Below, piece after piece: positions 47,002-57,812 of a stretch of DNA of 64,000 nucleotides; within the stretch, counting starts at the first letter, position 1; the number at the start of each line of letters is the position of its first letter. The notes beneath the pieces were generated by a model. The model ran no database searches, was not told where the DNA came from, and was given only the letters and a program-made list of their open reading frames with translations. This stretch comes from Shewanella sp. KT0246 (GTDB taxonomy: Bacteria > Pseudomonadota > Gammaproteobacteria > Enterobacterales > Shewanellaceae), in assembly GCF_019654955.1 (NCBI RefSeq), contig NZ_BPEV01000010.1, forward strand, positions 62,001 to 126,000. Reading direction: 5' to 3'. Position numbers and translations under genes: made by a program.

Positions 47002-48690
47002 ATGATTTCTTTAATGGTGCAATGGCAAAGTATTACCCAAGACTTAAACTCAGGGCTCACAACCCCCGATAGATTCGATCGTTTACTCGCCACCATTCGT
47101 CAGGTGTTAAATTGCGATGCCTCGGCGCTTTTATTGTATCAAGATCAGCAATTTACCCCATTGGCTATCAATGGCTTAGCGGATGATGTACTCGGTCGCC
47201 GCTTTGTCATCGATGATCACCCTCGCCTTGAAGCCATAGCTCGCGCTGGCGATATCGTTCGATTTCCAGCTGATAGCCACCTTGCCGATCCTTATGATGG
47301 CTTAATCTCAAACCATGATGAAAAGCTGCAGGTGCATTCATGTATTGGGTTACCACTGCTGATTGATGACCGCCTGATTGGTGCGATTACCATTGATGCC
47401 TTTGACCCTGGTCAGTTCGATTTACTGCGCAACGAAGATTTACGCTTTGTTAGTGCCCTTGCTGCCAGCGGCTTGCACACGGCTTTACTCATTGAGCAAT
47501 TAGAAAAACAAACCAGTGTTTCTACAATTGAAAATCAAACTCTCACCTCACGCCGTGGTGACAGAATTGAAATGATTGGTCAGTCAGCCAATATGCAAGC
47601 GCTAAAAGAGCAAATAAATGCCGTGGCCAATACCGATTTGACTGTACTTATCATGGGGGAAACCGGTGTTGGTAAAGAGCTTGTCGCCAGTGCTATTCAT
47701 CAGCAATCGAACCGTGAAAGCAATCAACTAGTTTATTTAAACTGTGCAGCTTTACCTGAATCGGTAGCTGAAAGTGAGTTATTTGGCCATGTAAAAGGCG
47801 CGTTTACTGGTGCTATCAGCAACCGCAAAGGTAAATTTGAACAAGCCGATGGCGGAACTTTATTCCTAGATGAAATCGGCGAGTTATCACTATCGTTGCA
47901 AGCTAAATTATTGCGAGCACTGCAATATGGTGACATCCAGCGTGTGGGTGATGACCGCCATATAACTGTTAATACCCGTATCGTCGCAGCGACCAATCGC
48001 AGCATGCACGAAGAAGTTAAAGCAGGTAGATTTAGAGCCGATTTATACCATCGTTTAAGCGTCTTCCCCATCGCAGTGCCACCGCTTCGGGAACGTGAAG
48101 GTGATGTCATTCTACTAGCAGGATTCTTTGCTGAGCGCATGTGCCGTAAGTTAAATCTTAGCAACATACGTTTAAGTGAGTCGCTGACTCAAACTTTAAA
48201 AGACTACACTTGGCCGGGAAACATTCGCGAACTTGAACACCTCATTAGCCGCGCTGCAGTATTAGCAAAGGCAAGTAGTAAGGCGCCATTAACTGCAGAT
48301 AATAGACAGAAGGTTAAGCAAATCACCCTCGACATTGAGCATATTAATTTGCAAAGCTCGAGTGCTCACGGCTTGAATGATAATAGCTCGAATGAAAGTA
48401 GCTCGAATGAAAGTAGCTCAAATGCTCATAGCTCAAATGCTCATAGCTCAAATGCTCATGGCTCAAATGTTAGTAGCTCAGCAGCCAATATTTCGGCAGC
48501 CAACAACTCCGACACCAGCGCGAACATCAGCTGTCAAAACTTCAAACAAGCCACCGAAGACTTTCAAAAACAGCTAATTCAACAAAGCTACCAGCAAAAT
48601 CAACAAAACTGGTCTGCCACAGCACGTGAACTCGGTTTAGATACAGGTAACTTACATCGCTTAGCTAAACGTTTAGGCATAAAGCAGTAA
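47002..48690 (+). CDS. norR: NO-responsive sigma-54 activator NorR
   Basis: Bacterial enhancer-binding protein of 562 residues. It has an N-terminal GAF domain that binds NO through a non-heme iron (about 20-170), an AAA+ domain with Walker A GETGVGKE and the sigma-54 contact GAFTGA (about 190-420), and a C-terminal Fis-type HTH (ARELGLDTGNLHRLAKRLG). It is divergent from norVW. Between AAA+ and HTH the linker is expanded by a tandem repeat (about eight 15-bp units at 48355-48474) encoding Ser-Ser-Asn-Ala-His-like pentapeptides, which is not usual in the family. Confidence 0.93.
   Translation: MISLMVQWQSITQDLNSGLTTPDRFDRLLATIRQVLNCDASALLLYQDQQFTPLAINGLADDVLGRRFVIDDHPRLEAIARAGDIVRFPADSHLADPYDGLISNHDEKLQVHSCIGLPLLIDDRLIGAITIDAFDPGQFDLLRNEDLRFVSALAASGLHTALLIEQLEKQTSVSTIENQTLTSRRGDRIEMIGQSANMQALKEQINAVANTDLTVLIMGETGVGKELVASAIHQQSNRESNQLVYLNCAALPESVAESELFGHVKGAFTGAISNRKGKFEQADGGTLFLDEIGELSLSLQAKLLRALQYGDIQRVGDDRHITVNTRIVAATNRSMHEEVKAGRFRADLYHRLSVFPIAVPPLREREGDVILLAGFFAERMCRKLNLSNIRLSESLTQTLKDYTWPGNIRELEHLISRAAVLAKASSKAPLTADNRQKVKQITLDIEHINLQSSSAHGLNDNSSNESSSNESSSNAHSSNAHSSNAHGSNVSSSAANISAANNSDTSANISCQNFKQATEDFQKQLIQQSYQQNQQNWSATARELGLDTGNLHRLAKRLGIKQ
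48355..48474 (+). repeat. 15-bp in-frame tandem repeat in norR linker, eight units
   Basis: Units start every 15 bp from 48355; three (48415, 48430, 48445) are exact copies of AGCTCAAATGCTCAT. In frame, each encodes SSN plus two variable residues (AH or ES). Copy-number change would alter linker length without shifting the frame. Confidence 0.9.
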
Positions 48691-48781
48691 TCGATATGAA
48701 GAGTATTAATCAATATGAATAGTCTTAAATCTACAAATAGTATTAATCGATTTCCTAATTAATATGGTTTTTTGCATAGTC

Positions 48782-48827
48782 TGTCGGTCATGCTTAATAA
48801 CAACAATTTCAATACTTTTGACCGACA
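48782..48827. promoter_or_regulatory. 9-bp inverted repeat between norR and the next gene
   Basis: TGTCGGTCA (48782-48790) and TGACCGACA (48819-48827) are perfect complements around a 28-bp spacer, 135-180 bp before the next start. There is no U-tract. It could be an operator or a stem-loop in the leader. Confidence 0.45.
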
Positions 48828-48962
48828 AAGCTTGCTTAATTTACCTTTCAAACTTAACAAATCTCCTCTCAAATTAATTTGCACTTTGTTTCACAATGAT
48901 TACTGAAAAGTAAATAAAAGCAGAGTATTATCTAATAACGTTCGAATTCTAGGAGTCATACT

Positions 48963-50504
48963 TTGCAGCCTGTTCACCTTATCAATAAATATTCAGGATT
49001 AACGGTGCTAATTGTCGATGACTTTCCTGCCATGTTGAAAACCGTTGGCAGCATGCTAATTTCCATAGGATTTAAAAAAGTGATTAAAGCAGCCCACGGT
49101 AAAGAGGCGCTGCAAATACTAGAAGAAGAAAAAGTAGACTTAATCATTTCAGACTGGAATATGCCTAAACTGAATGGCTTAGGACTTTTAAAAGCGATTC
49201 GTCAGGGCCAATCTGAACATCGTAATGTGCCATTTATGATGCTTACCGCCAATGTAAATCATAACGATGTTAGACAAGCTATCGAGCTTGGCGTAACAGA
49301 GTATCTTATCAAGCCATTTAATCAGTCTACACTCAAAGATAAGATTTCAAGTGCGTTCAATAGCCCAGTCAGACAAGTTGCAGTAAAAACAGTAAATGAT
49401 AAGCCTGCTGAAAAAATCAAAGATATCAAGGCTGATTTATCCACATTATTAATTGTTGATGATAATGCTAATAACGTCGCTATTTTAACTGAGTTACTGA
49501 AAAGCCAATACAAATTAAAAGCTTGTTTATCTGGGCAGAAGGCATTAGATATTTGCCAGCAAGAAGTTAAACCTGACCTCATATTGCTTGATATTATGAT
49601 GCCTGACATGGACGGACTTGAAGTGTGTAAACAGCTCAAGTCAGATCCGCTAACAGAGCATATCCCGATTATTTTTATCTCGGCTCTTTCCCAAGATAAA
49701 GATGTAATTAAAGGTCTAAATTTAGGTGCTGTTGATTACATTACTAAACCTATTTCACCAGAAATCACTAAAGCAAGAGTCGCCACCCATATACGCCTTG
49801 TAGAACAACGTAAAGATGTCAGTAAACAGCTTGATACTTTGCTTGAAAATGCCCGTTTGAAAGATGAAATAGAGCGGATCATGCATCATGATTTAAAAGG
49901 GCCTCTATCAACGATTGTTGCTGCTACAGAAATCATCGGCAGTAAAAATGTCGGTTGTAATGAAGAAGTCGAGATATTGCAAAGCTCTGCTTCTTCTATA
50001 CAAAAAATGGTCGATGATCATATGCTGATTTACAAGCTTGAAAATAACTCAGCTCAATGTGATTCAGAGGCGATTAACGCATTTAAATTAATCAATGAAG
50101 TATTATTCGGGCTCAAGCCAAAAAGCCTAAGCCACCAAGTTTTTGTCTCAACGAAAATTGCCGCAGACGTACATTTTATGGGCGATAAAGTATTGAGTTT
50201 AAACTTGTTTCATAACCTCATCGCTAATGCTATAGAAGCCGCACCAGAGAAAAGTAAAATTCATCTATCCCAATTAACTGATGAAAACTGGCTAACAATT
50301 AATATCCATAATGATGGGGAAATTCCGGCAAGAATTCAGCAACGTTTTTTTGATAAATTTGTGACTTCAGGTAAATCGAACGGAACGGGGATCGGCACTT
50401 ATTCAGCTATGCTTTCAGCAAAAGCCCAAGGCGGAGATGTGGCTTTTACCAGTGATCTACAAAGTGGCACAACATTAAGTGTTCGCTTAAAACGATCGAA
50501 ATAA
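48963..50504 (+). CDS. Double-receiver protein with histidine-kinase-like output
   Basis: Cytoplasmic signalling protein of 513 residues with two receiver domains and an ATPase. REC1 is about 12-130 (acidic DD at 19-20, phospho-acceptor Asp64 in ISDWNMPK, KPF). REC2 is about 158-278 (DIMMPDMDG, KPIS). A dimerisation helix follows (MHHDLKGPLSTIVAATEI), then HATPase_c (NLIANAIEAAPEK, GTGIGTYSA). The start is TTG at 48963, fixed by AGGAG seven bases upstream; the first ATG lies within REC1. No sensor domain is present, so it presumably acts downstream of another kinase, such as the giant hybrid kinase nearby. Confidence 0.87.
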   Translation: MQPVHLINKYSGLTVLIVDDFPAMLKTVGSMLISIGFKKVIKAAHGKEALQILEEEKVDLIISDWNMPKLNGLGLLKAIRQGQSEHRNVPFMMLTANVNHNDVRQAIELGVTEYLIKPFNQSTLKDKISSAFNSPVRQVAVKTVNDKPAEKIKDIKADLSTLLIVDDNANNVAILTELLKSQYKLKACLSGQKALDICQQEVKPDLILLDIMMPDMDGLEVCKQLKSDPLTEHIPIIFISALSQDKDVIKGLNLGAVDYITKPISPEITKARVATHIRLVEQRKDVSKQLDTLLENARLKDEIERIMHHDLKGPLSTIVAATEIIGSKNVGCNEEVEILQSSASSIQKMVDDHMLIYKLENNSAQCDSEAINAFKLINEVLFGLKPKSLSHQVFVSTKIAADVHFMGDKVLSLNLFHNLIANAIEAAPEKSKIHLSQLTDENWLTINIHNDGEIPARIQQRFFDKFVTSGKSNGTGIGTYSAMLSAKAQGGDVAFTSDLQSGTTLSVRLKRSK

Positions 50505-50507
50505 ATA

Positions 50508-50532
50508 AGCGACTCACCTATCGTGAGTCGCT
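50508..50532. terminator. Bidirectional hairpin between converging genes
   Basis: The 10-bp stem AGCGACTCAC / GTGAGTCGCT with a 5-nt loop occupies the 41-bp gap between two converging signalling genes. U-tracts are short on both sides. Confidence 0.75.
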
Positions 50533-50545
50533 ATTAAATTGCACT

Positions 50546-51640
50546 TCACGACTCTTCATCAAAAAATTGTTTTGCAATGTCATTAAATTCATCAGTGATT
50601 TCCATAAAGCAATCGACCATAATTGGGTCAAAATGGCTGCCTTTACCTTCTAAAATGATACTCACTGCTTTTTCATGGGTAAATGAAGGTTTATAAACCC
50701 GTTTACTAATCAGTGCATCGTAAACATCCGCTACAGCCATTAATCTTGCTGATAACGGAATAGCTTCACCTGCTAACCCTTCTGGGTAACCTGAACCATC
50801 CCATTTTTCTTGATGAGAATAGGCGATTTCTTTGGCAAACACTAAGAAGTTATCAGCCACATTCATGGACTTCTCCGCCGCCGAAATAGCATCTCTACCA
50901 TAGGTGGTATGCTTCTTCATGATTTCAAACTCTTCATCGGTCAGCTTACCTGGTTTAAGTAAGATACTATCTTCAATGCCCACTTTACCGATATCGTGTA
51001 GCGGTGCCGACTTATACATGGCAGTTATAACTTCCGGTGTTAGAATATCGCTAAAGCCTTCTTTTTTAGCCAATTGTTTAGCCAGTACTCTGACGTAGTG
51101 CTGGGTACGACGAATATGGTTACCTGTTTCAGGGTCACGCGATTCAGCTAATGCCCCCATCGCCACCATCGCCACATCTTGTATTTCAGCTAATTGCTTA
51201 GTGCGTTCAATAACACGCTCCTCAAGGATTTCATTTTGACGCGCCATGAGATCACGGGAAGCTTTTAACAGTAAATGATTTTTCACTCGCTCTTTCAAAA
51301 TTGCAGGGCTAATGGGCTTGGTAATATAATCCACAGCGCCAAGTGCTAGGCCTTTAGTTTCATCTTCTTCTTGCACTTTTGCGGTTAAGAATATAACAGG
51401 TATATCTTGGGTTTCTTCATTCGATTTTAATGTCTTACAGACTTCATAACCGTCCATTTCAGGCATCATGACATCAAGTAGAATTAAGTCAGGCTTTCGT
51501 TTTTCGATAATTTTTAATGCAACTTTGCCACTTAATGCTGCTTGTATAAGATAATCTTGCGATAGCACCCCTTTTACCACTTCAATGTTGGTCGCTGTAT
51601 CATCAACGGCAAGTATTGTTGCTTTTTTAACTTCAACCAT
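50546..51640 (-). CDS. REC-HD-GYP cyclic-di-GMP phosphodiesterase
   Basis: Response regulator of 364 residues. The receiver domain is about 7-125 (phospho-acceptor Asp56 in LLDVMMPEMDG, KPIS), a short coiled linker follows, then an HD-GYP domain (about 155-345) with HDIGKVG and the GYP in DGSGYPEG. HD-GYP enzymes hydrolyse c-di-GMP to pGpG/GMP, so phosphorylation probably controls local c-di-GMP. It lies 42 bp downstream of the giant hybrid kinase gene on the same strand and is its likeliest partner. Confidence 0.92.
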   Translation of the reverse strand: MVEVKKATILAVDDTATNIEVVKGVLSQDYLIQAALSGKVALKIIEKRKPDLILLDVMMPEMDGYEVCKTLKSNEETQDIPVIFLTAKVQEEDETKGLALGAVDYITKPISPAILKERVKNHLLLKASRDLMARQNEILEERVIERTKQLAEIQDVAMVAMGALAESRDPETGNHIRRTQHYVRVLAKQLAKKEGFSDILTPEVITAMYKSAPLHDIGKVGIEDSILLKPGKLTDEEFEIMKKHTTYGRDAISAAEKSMNVADNFLVFAKEIAYSHQEKWDGSGYPEGLAGEAIPLSARLMAVADVYDALISKRVYKPSFTHEKAVSIILEGKGSHFDPIMVDCFMEITDEFNDIAKQFFDEES

Positions 51641-51682
51641 TTCCCTATCCCTATCGATATTGATTGCTTCTTTATCCGTAAA

Positions 51683-54600
51683 TTAGTGCTCTAATGTAGC
51701 GATTAACTGCTTAATTTGCGCTTCTGCTGCTTCAAAGTCATACTCGCCAAGCGTGCTATGCAATGCCTCTAGCTGCTGATTTATGCTCGCTTCCAGCTCT
51801 TTTTCCAATAATGTTTCAACACTGTCTACCACGGTGGCGTCAAAATCTTCTATTTGTGCTTCTATTGCTTTAAGTGGTTCAAGCAGAGCCTCAGAGCTCA
51901 TTGTCACAGTGTTGATATCAACACTCTCAGCTGTTAATTGTTCAATGGTTTCTTGTTTAAATTGTTCAAGTAAGACTTCAGCTTCATCAAAATCATACTC
52001 TGATAACGCAGCATGTAGCTTCAAACCAAAGTGCTGTTCAAGCCCTTTAGTTGACTCGAGTAGCATATCTAATTGATCTACTGCGGTACTATCTAGAAGC
52101 TCAATTTGCTCCCTTAACTTTTCACACTGCAACTCAAATTGCGCATTAGAAATCGACAAGGTGTGTTCTGTTGTTGGTGTTGATGTTGGTGCTGTTATCG
52201 CCATTTCAATTGTCGATACCATCTTACTGATTTGGATCTGAGACTCACTCATAAGCCTCTCTATTTCTTCATTAAGAGCACACTCATCATCTTGTTTTTG
52301 CACATTAAGGGCTGATTCAAGTTTAGCTGCTGGCGGCACAACAAAACTCGCCCCAATATTACCAGCCACCCCTTTAATCGTATGGATTGCTATAATTGCG
52401 GAAGTTATATCATTTTCAGCAATGGCATCAGCAACTCTTTGAATCGCATCCGCCTCTCTGGCAGCGACTTTTTTCAACATTTTACGGTAAGTTTTTTCAT
52501 TCCCAGATAAACGTTCAAGCGCTGCACTAACATCAAAATCAGGTAAGTCGAGCGTACTTACTTCAGCTGAAGCCTCTGCATCTGATGGCTCTTCTGGGGC
52601 TATTTCCTGCCATGTTTTCCCTGTCGGTTCGATCCATTTAGCTAAGGTTTTATACACTTCCTGTGGGTTTATTGGCTTCGGAATATGATCGTTCATTCCT
52701 GCATCTGTACATTTTTCTTTATCTCCACTCATTGCATTGGCTGTCATTGCAATAATCGGGATAGATTGCCTATTCGCTTGTAACCTAATTGCTCTGGTCG
52801 CTTCATACCCATCCATAACTGGCATTTGAATGTCCATCAAAATAGCGTCGTACTCAAAGGCTAGACTCATTGACACCGCTTCTTCGCCATTCCATGCAGA
52901 AGAAACCTTGATACCTGCCATATTGAGCAGTTCAATCGCAATCTCTTGGTTAATATCATTATCTTCAACCAATAGTACATGAGCACCGACAATGTCTTTA
53001 GCCGCTGAAACATTCAACTTGTCACTGTTTGATTTCGGTTTTATCAGTGACTTTTTCCCCATAACACTCATCACGGTATCTAATAATGTAGAGGCACTAA
53101 CCGGTTTAGTGATGGCACTATCTAAGCCAATATCACTGGCTTTTTTAAGCATCTCGTCTCTATCGTAGGCAGTGACTATCACCATCTTAGGCAAGGCTGA
53201 TAAAGTCTCGTTAGTGTTAATTGCTCTACACAGGTCTAACCCGTCCATTTGGGGCATTTTCCAATCAGCAAGCACTAACTGATATGGAGCCCCCTTCTCA
53301 TCTGCTTCTTGTATTTTTTCTATTGCTTCATGGCCAGAGGCTGCAACATCGGGTAAGAAACCTAAACTCTCAGATAAAGTAAATAAAATTTCACGAGCTG
53401 CGACACTGTCATCAACAATAAGCACTGGAAGGTTTAAAAGACTTGTCGAAGAAGCTGGCTGAACAATGCTGTTTGAGTCAGACAATAGGAACTTAGCCGT
53501 GAATAAAAATGTGCTTCCTTCTCCTTGTATACTTTCAACCCAGATATCACCTTGCATCATTTCTGTCAGTGTTTTACTGATTGTTAGCCCTAAACCAGTT
53601 CCACCGTATTTGCGCGTCGTCGAAGCATCGGCCTGACTGAATGACTTGAACAACTTAGCCTGTTGTTCAGGGCTCATACCGATCCCAGTGTCTCTCACTG
53701 AGAACTCGACAAAAATTTCATCCTCTTGCTTCTCAAGCAACTTGGCTTTTACAATAATTTCGCCAGAATCTGTGAACTTAACGGCATTATTTGCCAAGTT
53801 AATTAACACCTGACCAAGTCTGAGCGGATCACCTTTTAAGCTCACGGGTAAATTAGGGTCAACATCGATGAGTAATTCAAGTCCTTTTTGCTGGATCTTA
53901 TGAGAGATAATTTCCACCAAACTATCGAAACTTTCAGTAAGATTAAAAGGAGTCACCTCGAGTTCTAACTTGCCAGCTTCAATTTTAGAAAAGTCTAAAA
54001 TATCATTGATAATGCCCAGCAATGATTCTGCAGAATTTTGAATTTTTCTCACATAATCAGATTGTTTACGGGTCAGCTCTGTTTGCTGAGTCAAATAGCT
54101 CATGCCAATAATGGCATTCATTGGGGTACGAATTTCATGACTCATATTAGCTAAAAAGTCACTTTTAGCTTGGGTCGCTTCATCTGCTGTTTTGACCGCT
54201 AATTCGAGCTTTCTGGCATTCTCTTTTTCGTTGGTGATATCAATAAAGTTACCCACTAAACCACCTGGGTTATCATTGCTATCTTTAAATCCCGTCACCC
54301 AATAAAGTGTGTCGTGCATATTGCCATCAGCAAATGGCATCATCACTTCTCTTTTAATGGTTTTCTGGTTCGCAATGATATCAACATCTTCGGCATGGTA
54401 TTGAAGGCGGTCTTCTTCGCTTAAGTAAGCTAAGTCAGTCACTTTCAGACCGATAAGATCCTTCGAATTAACAGCGAATATATCTTCATAAGCTTTGTTA
54501 AATCCTAAGAATTTTCCTTCAGCATCTTTAAAAAATAGTGGAATAGGTACTGTATCAATCAGCAATTGTTGCAGTTTCATTTGCTCTGCTAAAGAACGAG

Positions 54601-57553
54601 TCGCCGCTTCGGCCCGTTGTTTTGCGTCTTTTAACACTTGTTCAGCTTCTTTACGCTGAGTCGTGTCCCTGACGATTCCGGTAAAGATATGTTCCTTTTC
54701 GATATTAGCTTCACCAATTGCTACTTCAATAGTGATTTCCTTACCGTTTTTGCATATGCCTGTTAACTCATAAATCGAACGCTCATGACCTTCAAGCTTG
54801 TCTTGTAAATATTGAGTTTGAAATGGTGGTTGGATAATGGCTTCGATATTACTTTGCACGAGTTCGTTTGCAGAGTAGCCAAAAATTTGCTCTGCCGCCG
54901 GGCTAAACTCTTCGATAAGCCCTTGCTCATTAACCACAATAATACCGTCAGAGGCATTATCAATGATGGTGCGGTTACGCAGCATAGTCACTTGCAGTGC
55001 TTCTGTACGATCTTTTACTAAGTTCTCTAACTCATGACGCGAACGAGTTAATGCCCGCGTGGCTCGCGTACCTACTCTAAGAGTAAATAAGGTACTGCCA
55101 AGTAGTAAAGTTAATGAGATAAATACAACTGCCCAAAGCGTATTTTTAAATGTCGTAATCAGCGCAAATGACTCATTAAAATCAACCTCTGCAGCTAAAC
55201 CCATGTTTAAACGCTCATCCCATAGCCAGCTTCCTACAACTTTCACGCCTCGATAGTCATTGTATCCCTCAAGGTTAAATCCAGAGTTTTTGTTACTAAT
55301 TTCACTCGCCATCTTAGTGGGCAGCCAATTAGGATTAGCTGGAATTTTCTCGTCTGCCTCTAATAAATTAATCACTGGATCAGCAATTCTGATGTTTAAA
55401 GACGCCTGTTGATTATCGTCAATTAACCCAATATCTTTTAACTGACTTGCAAATCGAACATTCGATAACAATACCCCAGTCTTATCTACGGCATAGGTTT
55501 CGCCACTGTGGCCGATGAAGCCAGCAGAGAGAATGGATGAAAAGACCCCTTTAAAATTGACTCGCTTAGTTAAAATAGCAATCACTTGATTGTCACTATT
55601 GACCACAGGTGAAGCAAAAAACATGGTTGAAGGCTTATCATCCACACTGCTATTTACGTTCTCAGAAAAATACACATCAGAGCGAATAGGCGGAATAAAC
55701 ACATTTTCGCCTGCCAATACTTGTTGTAACAATTCTGGGCGATGTTGTTGGATAAGATTAATATCGCCAATATTAGAGTTACGACGGGAAGAAAGGCTGA
55801 TCATGTCCGGTGAAATAATAAAGAAACCATAAGAACCGGGCTCCCCTTCTCGATCACTAAAAAACTTCCTGACTTGGGATTGAATCGGTGCTTCCAACAA
55901 CGAGTCACGGCTTCTTGGGATCACCAGTAGTTGTTCAACCATTGACACTAGTTCTTTATTTTTACCGACTTGTTCCAGACTATTTAACTCATAATCTACC
56001 CAAAAAAATAATCGCTGATGCGTTGAAGTCAGAAGAGTATTTAAGTTGTACTCCACTTCAGTGCGATTTTGTTTTTCCACATAGGTTGAAATCATGGCGA
56101 TGATGGCAACGAGCACAATCGATAGCACTGTTAATCCAATATAAATGCCCCTTTTGAAGTGATTCGAACCAAATTTATTGGCTAATTCTTTATCGCTGGC
56201 TTTCAAAATACGCGAACTAAAAAGTGTTGTTAATACCAAGAGTCCCACTACTACAAATATCACTGTTAATAGCGAATCAATGAGCTTAGGCTCTTGGTTT
56301 TCTTCCACCTCTGTCCCCGTTGTTAACCAATCATTTTTGGTCAACATCAAATCCCTTAATTTCAGAGAGTCTAAACCTTTTTGTAATATTGAATGCAATA
56401 AAGGATGTTGGTTATGACTATATAAATGTACTGATGTAGGCGGAAATATATCTTCGTTAATTGACCTCAGAGTCTCAGAATCATTGCGTAAACTCATCGC
56501 ATGTTGAATTGCTAACTCTGAATCGAGCAATGCATCCACTTCACCTAAAAGCACTTTATTAATTGAGTCTTCCATCGATATGGTTTCAACAATGGTGATA
56601 TCTGGGTATAGCTTCTGTAGCTTACCAATAGAGGTATATCCCTGTGGAACAGCCACCTTAGCGTTAATTAAATCAAGGCTGCCTTTAAAGTGACTGTTAC
56701 TATCTTTGACATGAAATAACTCGCGTACTAAAAAGAAAGGCGTGGTGAACTGACCAAATTGTTTACGATCTTCTTCCATATAAGCATCGGGAATTAAATC
56801 GACTTTTCCCTGCTTAAACAATTCAATATTGCTGTTCCATTCCCCTTCGACGATATCAAGTTTTAAGCCAGTATTTGCGACGATTTTATTAACAATAGCA
56901 CCAGCCAATCCGCCAATGGTGCCATCCTCAAGCATGAATAGCATCGGAGGCCAATTGTCGATAGCAATAATCACTTTATTATTGTCAATCCATTCCTGTT
57001 CTTCGTCAGTAAGAAAAGGCTGTTCAGTGGTGCTCAAAGCACCTGTACGTTGCTGAACAGTTTCGGCAAACTCCAATAGTAACGCTAAAAAGTTTTGTTT
57101 AAGCTCATGGTATTCATCACTGTTAATCGTCTCCATAGCTTGTTTACGTTGACCTGATTTAATTGACGCAATAGTTTGCGCTTCAAGTGCTACGAGTCGG
57201 TCGTTAATTTTTTCCAGTTTGAGTATAAGCTGTTCATCTTCGGGGTTTTGTCGTGACAGTAACGCATTGATGAGTTTGCCCAGCTTAGGTTCATTTTCGT
57301 GATAACGATTAAGCCACTTTTCGTCCTCTGAAAAAGCGTAACTTAATACTGATGAGGTAAGTATTTCATCATAATACTTAAGCTCTGTAGTCAGGGTTTT
57401 TAACTCCCCTTTCGACAAATGTTGTTTATAAGCTTCAGGAAGAGGTTCAGCGTGAGATAAAGAAAAACCTGAGCACAATACCATTAAAAAAATGCCAATA
57501 ATAACTGTGTATAAGCGGCGATATTGCAGAGTAATCGAAAGGCCGGAGAACAT
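51683..57553 (-). CDS. Giant BvgS-like hybrid sensor kinase
   Basis: Inner-membrane hybrid kinase of about 1956 residues (ATG at 57553 begins the hydrophobic signal; open frame extends to 57619). Approximate order: periplasmic substrate-binding-like domain 185-410, membrane helices near 430-450 and 474-494, Cache-like extracytoplasmic domain 500-800, a third helix near 808, PAS 858-968, PAS 994-1108, HisKA with [14 protein letters not shown] (His near 1141), HATPase 1250-1355, REC 1373-1498, REC 1521-1638, HPt with [11 protein letters not shown] (about 1700-1770). After the HPt come two about 70-residue repeats ending [14 protein letters not shown] and [14 protein letters not shown]. It probably signals to the HD-GYP regulator. 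Confidence 0.88.
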   Translation of the reverse strand: MFSGLSITLQYRRLYTVIIGIFLMVLCSGFSLSHAEPLPEAYKQHLSKGELKTLTTELKYYDEILTSSVLSYAFSEDEKWLNRYHENEPKLGKLINALLSRQNPEDEQLILKLEKINDRLVALEAQTIASIKSGQRKQAMETINSDEYHELKQNFLALLLEFAETVQQRTGALSTTEQPFLTDEEQEWIDNNKVIIAIDNWPPMLFMLEDGTIGGLAGAIVNKIVANTGLKLDIVEGEWNSNIELFKQGKVDLIPDAYMEEDRKQFGQFTTPFFLVRELFHVKDSNSHFKGSLDLINAKVAVPQGYTSIGKLQKLYPDITIVETISMEDSINKVLLGEVDALLDSELAIQHAMSLRNDSETLRSINEDIFPPTSVHLYSHNQHPLLHSILQKGLDSLKLRDLMLTKNDWLTTGTEVEENQEPKLIDSLLTVIFVVVGLLVLTTLFSSRILKASDKELANKFGSNHFKRGIYIGLTVLSIVLVAIIAMISTYVEKQNRTEVEYNLNTLLTSTHQRLFFWVDYELNSLEQVGKNKELVSMVEQLLVIPRSRDSLLEAPIQSQVRKFFSDREGEPGSYGFFIISPDMISLSSRRNSNIGDINLIQQHRPELLQQVLAGENVFIPPIRSDVYFSENVNSSVDDKPSTMFFASPVVNSDNQVIAILTKRVNFKGVFSSILSAGFIGHSGETYAVDKTGVLLSNVRFASQLKDIGLIDDNQQASLNIRIADPVINLLEADEKIPANPNWLPTKMASEISNKNSGFNLEGYNDYRGVKVVGSWLWDERLNMGLAAEVDFNESFALITTFKNTLWAVVFISLTLLLGSTLFTLRVGTRATRALTRSRHELENLVKDRTEALQVTMLRNRTIIDNASDGIIVVNEQGLIEEFSPAAEQIFGYSANELVQSNIEAIIQPPFQTQYLQDKLEGHERSIYELTGICKNGKEITIEVAIGEANIEKEHIFTGIVRDTTQRKEAEQVLKDAKQRAEAATRSLAEQMKLQQLLIDTVPIPLFFKDAEGKFLGFNKAYEDIFAVNSKDLIGLKVTDLAYLSEEDRLQYHAEDVDIIANQKTIKREVMMPFADGNMHDTLYWVTGFKDSNDNPGGLVGNFIDITNEKENARKLELAVKTADEATQAKSDFLANMSHEIRTPMNAIIGMSYLTQQTELTRKQSDYVRKIQNSAESLLGIINDILDFSKIEAGKLELEVTPFNLTESFDSLVEIISHKIQQKGLELLIDVDPNLPVSLKGDPLRLGQVLINLANNAVKFTDSGEIIVKAKLLEKQEDEIFVEFSVRDTGIGMSPEQQAKLFKSFSQADASTTRKYGGTGLGLTISKTLTEMMQGDIWVESIQGEGSTFLFTAKFLLSDSNSIVQPASSTSLLNLPVLIVDDSVAAREILFTLSESLGFLPDVAASGHEAIEKIQEADEKGAPYQLVLADWKMPQMDGLDLCRAINTNETLSALPKMVIVTAYDRDEMLKKASDIGLDSAITKPVSASTLLDTVMSVMGKKSLIKPKSNSDKLNVSAAKDIVGAHVLLVEDNDINQEIAIELLNMAGIKVSSAWNGEEAVSMSLAFEYDAILMDIQMPVMDGYEATRAIRLQANRQSIPIIAMTANAMSGDKEKCTDAGMNDHIPKPINPQEVYKTLAKWIEPTGKTWQEIAPEEPSDAEASAEVSTLDLPDFDVSAALERLSGNEKTYRKMLKKVAAREADAIQRVADAIAENDITSAIIAIHTIKGVAGNIGASFVVPPAAKLESALNVQKQDDECALNEEIERLMSESQIQISKMVSTIEMAITAPTSTPTTEHTLSISNAQFELQCEKLREQIELLDSTAVDQLDMLLESTKGLEQHFGLKLHAALSEYDFDEAEVLLEQFKQETIEQLTAESVDINTVTMSSEALLEPLKAIEAQIEDFDATVVDSVETLLEKELEASINQQLEALHSTLGEYDFEAAEAQIKQLIATLEH

Positions 57554-57812
57554 GGTATAGCATCCTTGTCGCATGAAGTGAGCAACACAAAATTTACACA
57601 TAAATGAAAGCGTTAACAAGTGTTAATCATTTTAGTGAATATAGATAAACTTATGATTTAAATAATTATATATTAGCAAAAACACCTACATAGACTAATA
57701 AGGTAATAGTGCAATGTTCTTCCATATAAACATCTCACTTAAGCCTACTTTTCCAGAGAATGATACTAGAAAAGCTACTTTTCATAAATTTGTATTGGCT
57801 TGAATTTATAGA

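Noticed and set aside
48355..48474. CRISPR-like periodic repeats
   Set aside because: Units are 15 bp with no spacers and lie in frame inside norR; this is a coding tandem repeat.
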